Part shown: in pieces, positions 44,460 through 53,018 of the stretch
Layout: the number at the start of each line of letters is the position of its first letter
How positions within the stretch are numbered: position 1 is the stretch's first letter
NCBI GenBank assembly: GCA_947501845.1
Contig: CANMXP010000026.1
Location: 1-64,000 of the forward strand
Length of the DNA stretch: 64,000 nucleotides
From: an uncultured Flavobacteriaceae bacterium
Lineage (GTDB): Bacteria; Bacteroidota; Bacteroidia; Flavobacteriales; Flavobacteriaceae
Direction of reading: 5' to 3'
The notes under the pieces: generated by a model
What the model was told of the DNA's origin: nothing
Seen by the model: only the letters and a program-made list of their open reading frames with translations
The model's database searches: none
Made by a program: the position numbers and the translations under genes

Positions 44460-46496
44460 ATGGTATATTTGATAAAGCAATATATTCAATTCATGACTAA
44501 AGAATCCACTTCAATTACAATGGAATATCATGTCGAAAACCTAGGCAAAGATGTATTAATACAATTGTACAAAAACATATTAAAACCAAGGTTGATAGAG
44601 GAGAAGATGCTTATTTTATTGCGTCAGGGAAAAATAAGTAAATGGTTTTCTGGTATTGGACAAGAGGCTATTGCTGTAGGTATTACCATGGCTTTGAATA
44701 CTTATGAATATATATTGCCAATGCACAGAAATTTAGGGGTGTTTACTACCCGAGAGATTCCACTGTATAGACTGTTTGCACAATGGCAAGGAAAGGCTTC
44801 TGGTTTTACAAAAGGCAGGGATAGATCATTCCATTTTGGAACACAAGAATATAAAATAGTAGGAATGATTTCTCATTTAGGCCCTCAATTGGGTGTTGCA
44901 GATGGTATTGCTTTAGCTTCTAAGTTGAAAAATGAGAATAAAGTCACGGCTGTCTTTACAGGAGAAGGGGGGACAAGTGAAGGCGATTTTCACGAAGCTT
45001 TAAATGTAGCTTCCGTTTGGCAATTACCAGTTTTATTTTGTGTTGAAAACAATGGTTACGGATTATCTACACCTACAAGCGAACAATACAATTGCATAAA
45101 TATTGCCGATAGGGGTTTGGGATATGGTATAGAATCGCACATTATAGATGGGAATAACATCATTGAAGTTTATAAAAAAGTTAGTGAACTAGCACAAAGC
45201 GTTAGAGAAAATCCAAGACCCATTTTATTGGAGTTTAAAACGTTTAGAATGCGTGGACATGAGGAGGCTAGTGGTGTTAAGTATGTTCCAAAAGAACTTA
45301 TGGATGACTGGGCTATTAAAGATCCAGTTTTAAATTATGAAGCATTTTTAAATGAAAATAGTTTTTTAAATGATGATGAAGTTACTGCGATTAAAGAAGC
45401 AATAGTAACAGAAATCAACGAACATTTAGATATTGCTTTTAAAGAAAATGCTATAATTCCAGATATGACAAGCGAATTGGATGATGTTTATAAAGCGTTT
45501 GAGCATGAAAGTATAGTAGATAATAATGAGTCTAATCATATCCGTTTCATTGATGCAATATCTGATGGATTAAAACAAAGTATGGAGCGCCACAACGATT
45601 TGGTGATTATGGGGCAAGATATTGCTGAATATGGAGGTGCGTTTAAAATAACTGACGGTTTTGTTGAGCGGTTTGGAAAAGAACGTATACGCAATACACC
45701 CATATGCGAATCTGCTATTGTTGAAACGGCTATGGGGTTGTCCATAACAGGTATGAAAAGTGTTGTTGAAATGCAGTTTGCCGATTTTGTAACTTCTGGG
45801 TTTAATCCAGTTGTTAATTATTTAGCCAAGTCTCATTATAGGTGGGGACAACATGCCGATGTTGTTATTAGAATGCCTTGCGGTGGTGGTGTTGCAGCTG
45901 GTCCTTTTCATTCACAAACAAACGAAGCCTGGTTTACAAAAACCCCAGGTTTAAAAGTCGTTTATCCAGCATTTCCTTTTGATGCTAAAGGCTTATTGGC
46001 TACAGCAATTAATGACCCGAATCCTGTCTTGTTTTTTGAACATAAAGGTCTGTACAGAAGTATTCGGGAGGAAGTTCCAATTGATTATTACACATTACCT
46101 TTTGGTAAAGCATCTGTGATTAGTGAAGGTAACGATGTTACTATTATTAGTTATGGTGCGGCAGTCCATTGGGCTTTAGAGACTTTGGAGCGTAACTCAG
46201 AAATTTCTGCGGATCTTATAGATTTAAGAACGCTTCAGCCTTTAGATACGGAGACATTGTATAGGTCGGTTAGAAAAACAGGGAAAGCTATCATTTTACA
46301 AGAGGATTCTTTATTTGGAGGTATTGCTAGTGATATTTCGGCACTTATTATGGAACATTGTTTTGAATCTCTTGACGCCCCAGTGAAACGTGTTGCTAGT
46401 ATGGAAACACCTATACCTTTTGCAAGTCAATTAGAAGCACAATATTTACCCAAAAATAAGTTTGAAGAAGCACTTAAAATACTTTTGGAGTATTAG
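44460..46496 (+). CDS. Fused alpha/beta E1 component of 2-oxoacid (branched-chain) dehydrogenase
   Basis: A 678-residue thiamine-diphosphate enzyme with E1-alpha (about 20-355) joined to E1-beta (about 355-678). The ThDP motif is GEGGTSEGDFHEALNVAS...VENN (GEG in place of the usual GDG); E1-beta carries GQDIAEYGGAFKITDGF and EMQFADFVTSGFNPVVN. Fused forms are standard in Bacteroidetes for the branched-chain complex, giving acyl-CoA primers for iso-fatty acids. Starts at 44493 or 44520 are also possible, as the first residues are not conserved. No E2 or E3 is adjacent. Confidence 0.93.
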   Translation: MVYLIKQYIQFMTKESTSITMEYHVENLGKDVLIQLYKNILKPRLIEEKMLILLRQGKISKWFSGIGQEAIAVGITMALNTYEYILPMHRNLGVFTTREIPLYRLFAQWQGKASGFTKGRDRSFHFGTQEYKIVGMISHLGPQLGVADGIALASKLKNENKVTAVFTGEGGTSEGDFHEALNVASVWQLPVLFCVENNGYGLSTPTSEQYNCINIADRGLGYGIESHIIDGNNIIEVYKKVSELAQSVRENPRPILLEFKTFRMRGHEEASGVKYVPKELMDDWAIKDPVLNYEAFLNENSFLNDDEVTAIKEAIVTEINEHLDIAFKENAIIPDMTSELDDVYKAFEHESIVDNNESNHIRFIDAISDGLKQSMERHNDLVIMGQDIAEYGGAFKITDGFVERFGKERIRNTPICESAIVETAMGLSITGMKSVVEMQFADFVTSGFNPVVNYLAKSHYRWGQHADVVIRMPCGGGVAAGPFHSQTNEAWFTKTPGLKVVYPAFPFDAKGLLATAINDPNPVLFFEHKGLYRSIREEVPIDYYTLPFGKASVISEGNDVTIISYGAAVHWALETLERNSEISADLIDLRTLQPLDTETLYRSVRKTGKAIILQEDSLFGGIASDISALIMEHCFESLDAPVKRVASMETPIPFASQLEAQYLPKNKFEEALKILLEY

Positions 46497-46505
46497 AAAT
46501 GAACC

Positions 46506-47381
46506 ATGGAAGAGCTCTTAGAAATATTTGTTAAGGCATTTTTTGGAACCATAGATTGGACCGTTAATTCTATTCTGTTTAAAATAACTTGGTATACAAA
46601 TTATTTTTTGGGATTGGTTGTTATATCTCTAGCTGTTTGGTTTTTTGAGATCGTGTTTCCCTGGCGAAAAGAGCAAGCTGTTTTCAGGAAAGGTTTTTGG
46701 ATAGATACTGTTTATATGTTTTTCAACTTCTTTGTTTTTGCCATTATTATAAGTGGCGTTTATGCTATATTAGAACAGTTTTTTTCAAGTATAGGAATTA
46801 CCATGACTTCTATCTCCATAATAGACTTGAAAGATTTACCTATGTGGGGACAATTACTAATATTCTTTTTAGTATCAGATTTTGTACAATGGTTTACCCA
46901 TGTGTTATTACATAAATTTAACTTTTTATGGCGTTTTCATAAAGTGCATCACTCTGTTAAAGAGATGGGATTTGCTGCTCATTTGCGTTACCATTGGATG
47001 GAAAATATTTTCTATAAACCTCTTAAAATATTTGTTGTCATGCTACTAGGAGGTTTCGAACCAGAGCAGGCCTTCATTGTGCATTTTATAGCTATAGCCA
47101 TTGGTCATTTAAATCATGCCAATATTAAGCTTACATACGGACCTTTAAAATATATATTCAACAACCCCGTTATGCATTTGTACCATCATGCATATAATTT
47201 ACCAAAAGAACACCGTTATGGCGTTAATTTTGCGATTAGTTTGAGTCTTTGGGACTATATTTTTAAAACAAATTATATCCCAGAAGCGAGCGGAAATTTA
47301 ACTTTAGGATATAATGATGATACAAAAATGCCAAAAAACTTCTTTAAGCAGTTGTTTTACGGCTTTAGAAAAAACCACTAG
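46506..47381 (+). CDS. Sterol desaturase/fatty acid hydroxylase family protein
   Basis: A 291-residue integral membrane di-iron oxygenase with about four to five hydrophobic helices. Histidine clusters: THVLLH near 137-142, RFHKVHHS near 150, GHLNHAN near 197 and LYHHAYN near 225, as in the FA_hydroxylase family. It follows the E1 gene by 9 bases, so branched acyl chains may be linked to its substrate, for example hydroxylation of iso-fatty acids or carotenoid/sterol-like lipids; this is inference. Confidence 0.9.
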   Translation: MEELLEIFVKAFFGTIDWTVNSILFKITWYTNYFLGLVVISLAVWFFEIVFPWRKEQAVFRKGFWIDTVYMFFNFFVFAIIISGVYAILEQFFSSIGITMTSISIIDLKDLPMWGQLLIFFLVSDFVQWFTHVLLHKFNFLWRFHKVHHSVKEMGFAAHLRYHWMENIFYKPLKIFVVMLLGGFEPEQAFIVHFIAIAIGHLNHANIKLTYGPLKYIFNNPVMHLYHHAYNLPKEHRYGVNFAISLSLWDYIFKTNYIPEASGNLTLGYNDDTKMPKNFFKQLFYGFRKNH

Positions 47382-47419
47382 TTAAGCATTTTATAATCGG
47401 GTTTTACTATTGACATTTT

Positions 47420-47860
47420 ATGCTGAAAAATAAATACTTCATATTAATTATCATTTTGACCTGCTTTTACTGCAAAGAAACCTGCTCTTATTGCAAAGAA
47501 AAAGGAGAAGATAAAGATATTTACGAATGGAAGACAATAAGTGTTATCGCATCAGCTTATAACTCATTAGCATATCAAACAGATGCTAACCCAAGTATTG
47601 GTGCTTTTGGAGATAGTTTAAAGCCAGGAATGAAATGTATTGCCGTATCCCGAGATCTCCTAAAATTAGGGTTAAAACATAATACCCCTGTTAAAATAGA
47701 GGGCTTCGATAGTATTTATTTGGTTAAGGACAAAATGAATGCCCGTTGGAAAAAACGCATAGACATTTATATGGGAATAGATGTTAAAGCAGCAAGAAAT
47801 TGGGGCAAGAAAAAGGTTTCAATCACTTATGGAATTCCTAAGAAAAATAATTTGCACTAA
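47420..47860 (+). CDS. 3D-domain (double-psi barrel) envelope protein
   Basis: A 146-residue exported protein. The N-terminus is hydrophobic with Cys residues suited to a lipobox (LTCFYC; Cys15 or Cys18), followed by a near-duplicated short motif (FYCKE, SYCKE). Residues about 40-140 match the 3D domain: ASAYNSLAYQTDANPS, GDSLKPGMKCIAVSRDLL, KDKMNARWKKRIDIYMG, AARNWGKKKVSI. 3D domains occur in lytic transglycosylase and stationary-phase muralytic proteins, so it may act on peptidoglycan. The 159 bases after it hold nothing definite. Confidence 0.82.
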   Translation: MLKNKYFILIIILTCFYCKETCSYCKEKGEDKDIYEWKTISVIASAYNSLAYQTDANPSIGAFGDSLKPGMKCIAVSRDLLKLGLKHNTPVKIEGFDSIYLVKDKMNARWKKRIDIYMGIDVKAARNWGKKKVSITYGIPKKNNLH

Positions 47861-48019
47861 AAAGATAATATAGTACATAAATAGAAATATATAAGATTTA
47901 TAATCTTGATAGTTTTATTAATAATTTTGTTGACATGCAGGTCAGGTTATTGCAAATCAGTATCTGATATTTTTCAAAAAAGAACTTATCAATATAGTAT
48001 AACTAAATAAACATAAGTC

Positions 48020-49504
48020 ATGGTATCGTACACAACTAAAGTAAAACAGTTTCTTAGTCAAGACCCTATTCCTCTTTTTATTGGAGGTGCATGGATGAAA
48101 AATTCTAAAGATAAGATCATTAACGTTGAAAATCCTTCGGACCAATCATTACTCGCCAACGTAAGTAAAGCTGATGCCAATGATACTAAAAGTGCCATTG
48201 AAGTAGCAGATAAAGCTTTTGCTGAATGGAAAAATGTAAGTCCAGAGAAACGCGCCGTTATTATAAATAAATTTGCAGATTTATGCGAAAGAGATGCTGA
48301 AGAATTAGCGCAATTGGAAGCACTAGATGTAGGAAAGGTGGTTAATAATGCCAGAGGGTTTGATGTACCATTTGGTGTTGAGTCATTACGTTATTATGCT
48401 AATTTAATTCAAAAAGAAACTTTTGAGAAAACATTATCGATTGATGGTGTTGAAAGTAAATCTGTTCGTTTACCTTTTGGAGTGGTGGCTTTTATTTTTC
48501 CTTGGAATTTCCCGCTTACTTTATGTATGTGGGGTATTGGGCCTGCGTTAGCTGCTGGTAATACAATAGTGGTAAAGCCAGCAGAAGTAACTCCCTTAAG
48601 TACCTTATATCTTGGTTTACTGGCAAAAGAAGCTGGAATTCCAGATGGCGTTTTAAATATTATACCTGCAGATGGACCAGAAGCTGGGGAAGTTTTGACT
48701 TCGCACCCAAAAGTAAAATGTGTATCCTTTACAGGATCATCCAGAGTTGGAAAAATAATCGGCCAGGCATGTGGGTTTAACCTAAAACCTTCAAAACTAG
48801 AATTAGGGGGCAAAGGAGCTGCTGTTGTTTTTGATGATGCCGATTTGGATTCTGTGGCTGTAGGACTGGCAGGAGCCATTACCTTAAATACGGGACAAGT
48901 TTGTTGTACAGCTACACGTTGGATCATTCACGAAAAAGTGATGGATAGTTTTGTTGAAAAGGTTAAAAAGGAGTTAGAAAAAACTAAAATAGGACCAGGA
49001 ATGATTGAGGAAAATGAAATGGGGCCTGTTGTTAGCAGTAAGCAGTTGAATACGATTCTGGATTATATAGATAAAGGTGTGAAAGAAGGCGCTGAAGTGA
49101 TTTGTGGTGGTGAGCGCATTAAAGATGCTGATTTTGGTAAAGGGTACTATGTGGCTCCAACATTATTAAGAGGAGATGAACATAATATTTGCTTCAAAGA
49201 AGAAATATTTGGCCCCGTAGCTTACATAACATCGTTTATTGATGAGGCCGACGCCGTTCGTCAGGTAAACAGTTTGGATTATGGTCTTGCTAATAGTGTC
49301 TGGACTTCCGATAAAGAACGTGCAGATCGTGTTGCTAAATCTATGGTTTCTGGTAATAGTTGGATAAATGCCCATAATGTGTTTGCCTATGGACTTCCTT
49401 ATGGAGGTGTTAATGGAAGCGGTAATGGAGGCGGTGTTAATAGTGTGCAAACATTGTTTGATTATACGCGTTCTCTCTCTATTGCAGAACCTGTTTTGAT
49501 TTAA
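48020..49504 (+). CDS. Aldehyde dehydrogenase family protein
   Basis: A 494-residue NAD(P)-dependent aldehyde dehydrogenase. Catalytic Asn/Lys in PWNFPLTL and VVKPAE, general base Glu261 in LELGGKG, catalytic Cys295 in NTGQVCCTATR, and GGERI near the C-terminal half are all present, in the ALDH1/betaine-aldehyde-like subgroup. It oxidises an aldehyde to the acid. Three bases separate it from an APH-fold kinase that in turn overlaps an enolase-like gene, suggesting the acid is then phosphorylated and dehydrated. Confidence 0.93.
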   Translation: MVSYTTKVKQFLSQDPIPLFIGGAWMKNSKDKIINVENPSDQSLLANVSKADANDTKSAIEVADKAFAEWKNVSPEKRAVIINKFADLCERDAEELAQLEALDVGKVVNNARGFDVPFGVESLRYYANLIQKETFEKTLSIDGVESKSVRLPFGVVAFIFPWNFPLTLCMWGIGPALAAGNTIVVKPAEVTPLSTLYLGLLAKEAGIPDGVLNIIPADGPEAGEVLTSHPKVKCVSFTGSSRVGKIIGQACGFNLKPSKLELGGKGAAVVFDDADLDSVAVGLAGAITLNTGQVCCTATRWIIHEKVMDSFVEKVKKELEKTKIGPGMIEENEMGPVVSSKQLNTILDYIDKGVKEGAEVICGGERIKDADFGKGYYVAPTLLRGDEHNICFKEEIFGPVAYITSFIDEADAVRQVNSLDYGLANSVWTSDKERADRVAKSMVSGNSWINAHNVFAYGLPYGGVNGSGNGGGVNSVQTLFDYTRSLSIAEPVLI

Positions 49505-49507
49505 CTA

Positions 49508-50503
49508 ATGGAAATAGCTAAATTAATAGCGTATTTGGTAGAACAGGGCGTATTGAAGACTACCAATGTGGATATTGTGCCCCTAAGTGGCGGCGTGTCT
49601 TGTGAAATTCTTTTAATAGATGATGGAGAAAAACGCTTTGTATTAAAACGTGCTTTAGAAAAATTAAAAGTTGAAGACGATTGGTTTGCAGATGTAAAAA
49701 GAAATGAAATCGAACAACGCTATTTAAAGTATGTAGCAACATTTCTCTTTGATTCGGTTCCTGCTATTATTTACAGTGACAGTAAGCATCATTTTTTTTG
49801 TATGGAAATGCTGGAAAATGGCTTAGAAAACTGGAAAGAACAGCTTCTTAATAAAAATTATAATGCAGCATATGCAAAAAAAGCTGGCGAACTATTAGGA
49901 GCTATTCATTTTAAATCTGCTGAAGATCGTGAAGTGGCAAAGGATTTTGATACGCTGGGTAATTTTCATGAGCTTCGTATAGAACCTTATTTACTTAAAA
50001 CAGGAGAAAAGCATCCAGAATTGGCAGTTTATTTTCAAAAGGAAGCGCTGAGGTTAAGTGAAAAAAAAACATGTTTGGTTCACGGTGATTTTAGTCCTAA
50101 AAATATTTTAGTAGGCCCTAATCGCTTGGTCGTTCTAGATTGTGAAGTCGCATGGTATGGAGATCCGATATTCGACATTGCCTTTCTATTAAATCATGTT
50201 ATTTTAAAATCACTTTATTTATCAGAAGATATAGAAACACTCATACAACTAGCAAACGAAGCTTGGATAGGTTATAAGAAAGAAGCCAAAACACTTATAA
50301 ATAAACATTCTGAAACACAATTGGTTCATTTACTTCTTATGCTAATGTTGGCAAGAGTTGATGGTAAATCGCCTGTGGAGTACCTAAATAGTTCTCAGAA
50401 AAAAATAGTAACAGACTTTGTTTATCAAGAACTGCCTTTAGGTAGTAATAATTTCGAACAATTTAAAAATAAATGGTTAAAATATAATGCAGTAATATTA
50501 TGA
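49508..50503 (+). CDS. APH-fold small-molecule kinase
   Basis: A 331-residue kinase of the aminoglycoside/choline phosphotransferase fold. The catalytic loop VHGDFSPKNIL gives His192, Asp194 and Asn199, and the metal-binding Asp211 is in VVLDCEVAWYGDP. The N-lobe Lys is in KRFVLKRAL. It overlaps the enolase-like gene by 4 bases (ATGA), so translation is coupled. The substrate is presumably the acid from the upstream aldehyde dehydrogenase or its precursor; a drug-resistance role is unlikely in this setting. Confidence 0.85.
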   Translation: MEIAKLIAYLVEQGVLKTTNVDIVPLSGGVSCEILLIDDGEKRFVLKRALEKLKVEDDWFADVKRNEIEQRYLKYVATFLFDSVPAIIYSDSKHHFFCMEMLENGLENWKEQLLNKNYNAAYAKKAGELLGAIHFKSAEDREVAKDFDTLGNFHELRIEPYLLKTGEKHPELAVYFQKEALRLSEKKTCLVHGDFSPKNILVGPNRLVVLDCEVAWYGDPIFDIAFLLNHVILKSLYLSEDIETLIQLANEAWIGYKKEAKTLINKHSETQLVHLLLMLMLARVDGKSPVEYLNSSQKKIVTDFVYQELPLGSNNFEQFKNKWLKYNAVIL

Positions 50504-51801
50504 GAATTAAAGATATAGATGCTTATCAAATATATGATTCCAGAGGGTTTCCTACACTTGAAGTTGAGGTAACGTTAGATAGTGGTATAAAAGGGTATGG
50601 ACTAGTGCCATCTGGTGCTTCAACTGGTCAGTTTGAAGCCTTAGAACTAAGAGATGATGATAGTACCCGCTTTAGGGGAAAATCAGTTTTTAAAGCCATC
50701 AATAATGTAAAAACGGTACTGTCTGAAGCTTTAAAAGGAACATCGGTTTTTAATTTGGAGCAGATAGATAGAAAGATGATTGCTTTAGATGGTACAGTAA
50801 ATAAATCAAACTTAGGAGCAAATGCGATTCTAGGAGTTTCTATGGCAGTTGCCAATGCAGCAGCAAACCAGCAAGGAATTCCTTTATACGAATATTTGGG
50901 TGAAGGAAAAGGGGTCTTAATTCCTCTTAATGAAATTCAAATTTTAGGAGGAGGGGCACATGCTGCCTGGGCTACAGATATTCAAGATTATTTGGTTATT
51001 GCCGTTGGAGCTAAAACCTATGAGGAAACCTTAGAGATGACACACAATATTTATCATGCTGCAGGTGAAGTTATGAAAGCACGTGGTAAATGTGTTGGAA
51101 TAGCAGATGAAGGTGGTTGGTGGCCAGACTACCTAACAAATGAAGAACCTTTTGATGTGTTTTTGGAAGCTGTTAAGAAAGCAGGTTATATTGCTGGTAA
51201 AGATGTAGCTATTTCTTTAGATATAGCTGCAAGTGATCTTTTTGATGGGACAAAATATCATTTTAAACTAACAGACGAATCATTTACACCTCAAGAGTTT
51301 TGTGATTTAATGATTACCTGGTGCGATAAGTACCCTATTATTTCTATTGAAGACCCTTTCTCAGATACCGATTTTGAAAGCTGGAAACGTTTTAATGAAA
51401 CATGTGGTCATAAAGTTCAGATTATAGGGGACGACCTTTTTACAACGAATATAGAACGTATAAAACAAGGGATTGAAGAAGGTTTAGCCAATTCTGTATT
51501 GATAAAATTAAATCAAATAGGTACCGTAACAGAAACCCTTGAAGCTATAAGATTAACACAAGAAGCAGGTTGGTTGCCTGTAGTTTCTGCCAGATCTGGA
51601 GAAACAGAAGACGCCTTTATTTCTCACTTAGCAGTCGCAACTAACGCAGGGCAGCTAAAAGTAGGATCTTTTGCTAGAAGCGAACGTATGATTAAATGGA
51701 ATGAAAACTTACGAATTCAACGTAGTTTAGGAAATAAAGCTCAATTCATAGGTGGTAAGATTTATGAACGTATTTTAAAGGAAAAACCTTTAATAGTATA
51801 A
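50500..51801 (+). CDS. Divergent enolase-like protein
   Basis: A 433-residue enolase-superfamily protein with an enolase-type N-domain. Metal ligands are kept: Asp241 (SLDIAAS), Glu284 (SIEDPF), Asp311 (GDDLF), with catalytic Lys336 (LIKLNQIG), Glu204 (DEGG), His154 and Arg365/Ser366 (SARSGETED). But the usual QEF is QDY (Asp163 in place of catalytic-region Glu), the usual SHRSGE is SARSGE (Ala364 in place of His), and DEGGWWPDY replaces DEGGFAP. These point to a related but different substrate, probably a 2-phospho-acid. Likely a paralogue; a normal eno gene is expected elsewhere. Confidence 0.85.
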   Translation: MRIKDIDAYQIYDSRGFPTLEVEVTLDSGIKGYGLVPSGASTGQFEALELRDDDSTRFRGKSVFKAINNVKTVLSEALKGTSVFNLEQIDRKMIALDGTVNKSNLGANAILGVSMAVANAAANQQGIPLYEYLGEGKGVLIPLNEIQILGGGAHAAWATDIQDYLVIAVGAKTYEETLEMTHNIYHAAGEVMKARGKCVGIADEGGWWPDYLTNEEPFDVFLEAVKKAGYIAGKDVAISLDIAASDLFDGTKYHFKLTDESFTPQEFCDLMITWCDKYPIISIEDPFSDTDFESWKRFNETCGHKVQIIGDDLFTTNIERIKQGIEEGLANSVLIKLNQIGTVTETLEAIRLTQEAGWLPVVSARSGETEDAFISHLAVATNAGQLKVGSFARSERMIKWNENLRIQRSLGNKAQFIGGKIYERILKEKPLIV

Positions 51802-51844
51802 CATCGTATTTGTAAAATAGTTGCCTTTTTAGTGTTTAAAAAAA

Positions 51845-51880
51845 CCCAAGATTTTCTGTTTATTGAGTCTTGGGATTTTT
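51845..51880 (+). terminator. Intrinsic terminator of the ALDH-kinase-enolase operon
   Basis: CCCAAGA and TCTTGGG form the stem with A/T extension, followed by ATTTTTG, 43 bases after the enolase-like stop. Confidence 0.8.
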
Positions 51881-51941
51881 GTTATAAACGATATATTCTT
51901 TTATTGTTCACATAAATACAATAAGAAAACGTTAAACTATA

Positions 51942-52499
51942 TCATTTCGTTTCAGCTTCAGAAAGTATAAAAGGGTAGGCGTCTTTCACTTGTTTTAGCT
52001 CTTCTTTTGTTAGCTTATCGGAAGGTTTTTTTAATACATGCATACTATAAGCATTTCTTAATTCATAATAAGCTTTTGTGAGTTCATTTTGTACGGCCAC
52101 AAATTGCTTATAACTTGTTTGTTTACCATTTTGCAAGGATACGACTGCTTTTTCAGGGTTATCAGATGCTTTTGGGTTTTTTACGCCATTACAATAATGA
52201 CAAGTACCATCACCATTATTGTCCAAAAAGCTTTTGGTGATTTCTTTTAATTCTGAAATTGTAATGATATTATTTTCTACCATAATTTCATCTTCGTTAT
52301 TAATTAGAATACGGAGCATGTTACGTTCAGCTATTTTAGCATCACAAATTGTTCCAGGCGGACATTCTTTGGGAAGCAATCTGTTTATACCTTCATCTGA
52401 AGATATGGTAGCCGTTACAAGAAAAAAGATGAGTAATAAAAATGCAATGTCTGCCATAGATCCTGCATTTACTTCAGGTATTAGTTTTGATCGTCTCAT
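51942..52499 (-). CDS. ExbD/TolR family biopolymer transport protein
   Basis: A 185-residue proton-channel-associated protein. One N-terminal helix (about 17-35, SMADIAFLLLIFFLV) contains the conserved Asp of ExbD (Asp18). The periplasmic part is longer than usual and includes CPPGTIC and CHYC motifs (residues about 46-52 and 100-103) within inserts. No exbB or tonB is adjacent, so it must work with partners encoded elsewhere. Flanked upstream by the micro-gene cluster on the same strand. Confidence 0.88.
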   Translation of the reverse strand: MRRSKLIPEVNAGSMADIAFLLLIFFLVTATISSDEGINRLLPKECPPGTICDAKIAERNMLRILINNEDEIMVENNIITISELKEITKSFLDNNGDGTCHYCNGVKNPKASDNPEKAVVSLQNGKQTSYKQFVAVQNELTKAYYELRNAYSMHVLKKPSDKLTKEELKQVKDAYPFILSEAETK

Positions 52500-52626
52500 A
52501 ATTATAGATTTAAATGTTAATATGTTGACGAAATCACAAAAACGATACCATAAAAAAATTGCTATTTAAACCTTGAAGAAATTATTAAAAGTAGGGAAGG
52601 AGGTTTTATAGTTTTGATATGTATAA

Positions 52627-52657
52627 AAAAAGGATGTAATCAAATTACATCCTTTTT
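52627..52657 (-). terminator. Strong terminator of the micro-gene cluster
   Basis: AAAAAGGATGTAAT and ATTACATCCTTTTT form a perfect 14-bp stem with a 3-base loop; the leftward strand then reads a run of Ts. It overlaps the stop codon of the 44-aa ORF. Confidence 0.88.
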
Positions 52658-52790
52658 AATAAGCATAATGTTTTAAGCGTTTCCAAACATCTTCATGTGA
52701 ATTATTAAGGTTTGGTATATTTCTATCTGTAAATAAGTTTTCTTGAGCGATACTATTTAAGTATCTCGATATTTTTGTTGCTGATTTCAT
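52656..52790 (-). CDS. Small protein, 44 aa (micro-gene 3)
   Basis: ATG at 52790, TAA at 52656. The product starts MKSATKISRYLNSIAQENLF and ends WKRLKHYAY; it is basic, helix-prone and rich in Asn/Arg/Lys. It is not similar to the two 28-aa paralogues upstream but shares orientation and probably transcript. A strong terminator lies at its end. Translation is not proven; the ORF is supported by its position, a plausible A/T-rich start region and the clean terminator. Confidence 0.5.
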   Translation of the reverse strand: MKSATKISRYLNSIAQENLFTDRNIPNLNNSHEDVWKRLKHYAY

Positions 52791-52806
52791 ATTTGATTAT
52801 TTAATA

Positions 52807-52821
52807 CTGAAACAAGTTCAG
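52807..52821. repeat. REP-like palindrome CTGAAacaagTTCAG
   Basis: Five-base arms; nearly the reverse complement of the element at 5315-5329 (one base differs). Lies between the 44-aa and second 28-aa ORFs. Confidence 0.5.
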
Positions 52822-52850
52822 CGCGGGTTTATTGATAAAAATTTTGTTTT

Positions 52851-52880
52851 AAAAGACGCTACTTACCTGTAACGTCTTTT
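52851..52880 (-). terminator. Hairpin overlapping the 3' end of micro-gene 2
   Basis: Leftward strand: AAAAGACGTTAC, loop AGGTAA, GTAGCGTCTTTT; 12 pairs with one U-G wobble, followed by A/T-rich sequence. The 5' arm includes the last codons (Arg-Arg-Tyr) of the 28-aa ORF and the loop its stop codon, so termination or mRNA stability could be coupled to translation of the peptide. Confidence 0.6.
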
Positions 52881-52949
52881 GCTGTTCCAGTTGTAACTTT
52901 TTGTATTGTTTAAAGTTCCACTTAATTGATTACTGTTTAATGTTCTCAT
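52863..52949 (-). CDS. Micropeptide, 28 aa (micro-gene 2)
   Basis: ATG at 52949, TAA at 52863. It is 22/28 identical to the neighbouring ORF at 53019-53105: both begin MRTLN-x-NQLSGTL and end in a Trp-Asn ... Lys-Arg-Arg-Tyr-Arg tail. Differences sit at residues 6, 14, 15, 19, 20 and 23. Reading-frame identity between diverged copies, with conserved start and stop positions, is good evidence that the peptide is made. It has no Cys or signal peptide and a strongly basic C-terminus. Function unknown. Confidence 0.65.
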   Translation of the reverse strand: MRTLNSNQLSGTLNNTKSYNWNSKRRYR

Positions 52950-52971
52950 AATTTCTAAATTAAATTTTTGA

Positions 52972-52990
52972 TACTGAACGTGATTCAGTA
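52972..52990. repeat. Palindrome TACTGAAcgtgaTTCAGTA
   Basis: Seven-base perfect arms with a 5-base loop, related to the CTGAA...TTCAG elements at 5315 and 52807. Lies between the two paralogous 28-aa ORFs. Confidence 0.55.
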
Positions 52991-53018
52991 CAGGTTGATT
53001 TTTTAATATTTAACGAAT

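Noticed and set aside
47922-47929. TAATTTTG promoter-like octamer before the aldehyde dehydrogenase gene
   Set aside because: Matches TAnnTTTG but lies 90 bases from the ATG with no -33 TTG at a proper distance; could be chance in AT-rich DNA.
48409-48927. 172-residue leftward open frame inside the aldehyde dehydrogenase gene
   Set aside because: Opposite strand of a strongly conserved enzyme; no independent motif or start signal.
49508-50503. APH-fold kinase as an aminoglycoside-resistance gene
   Set aside because: Overlaps an enolase-like gene and follows an aldehyde dehydrogenase, which argues for a metabolic substrate.
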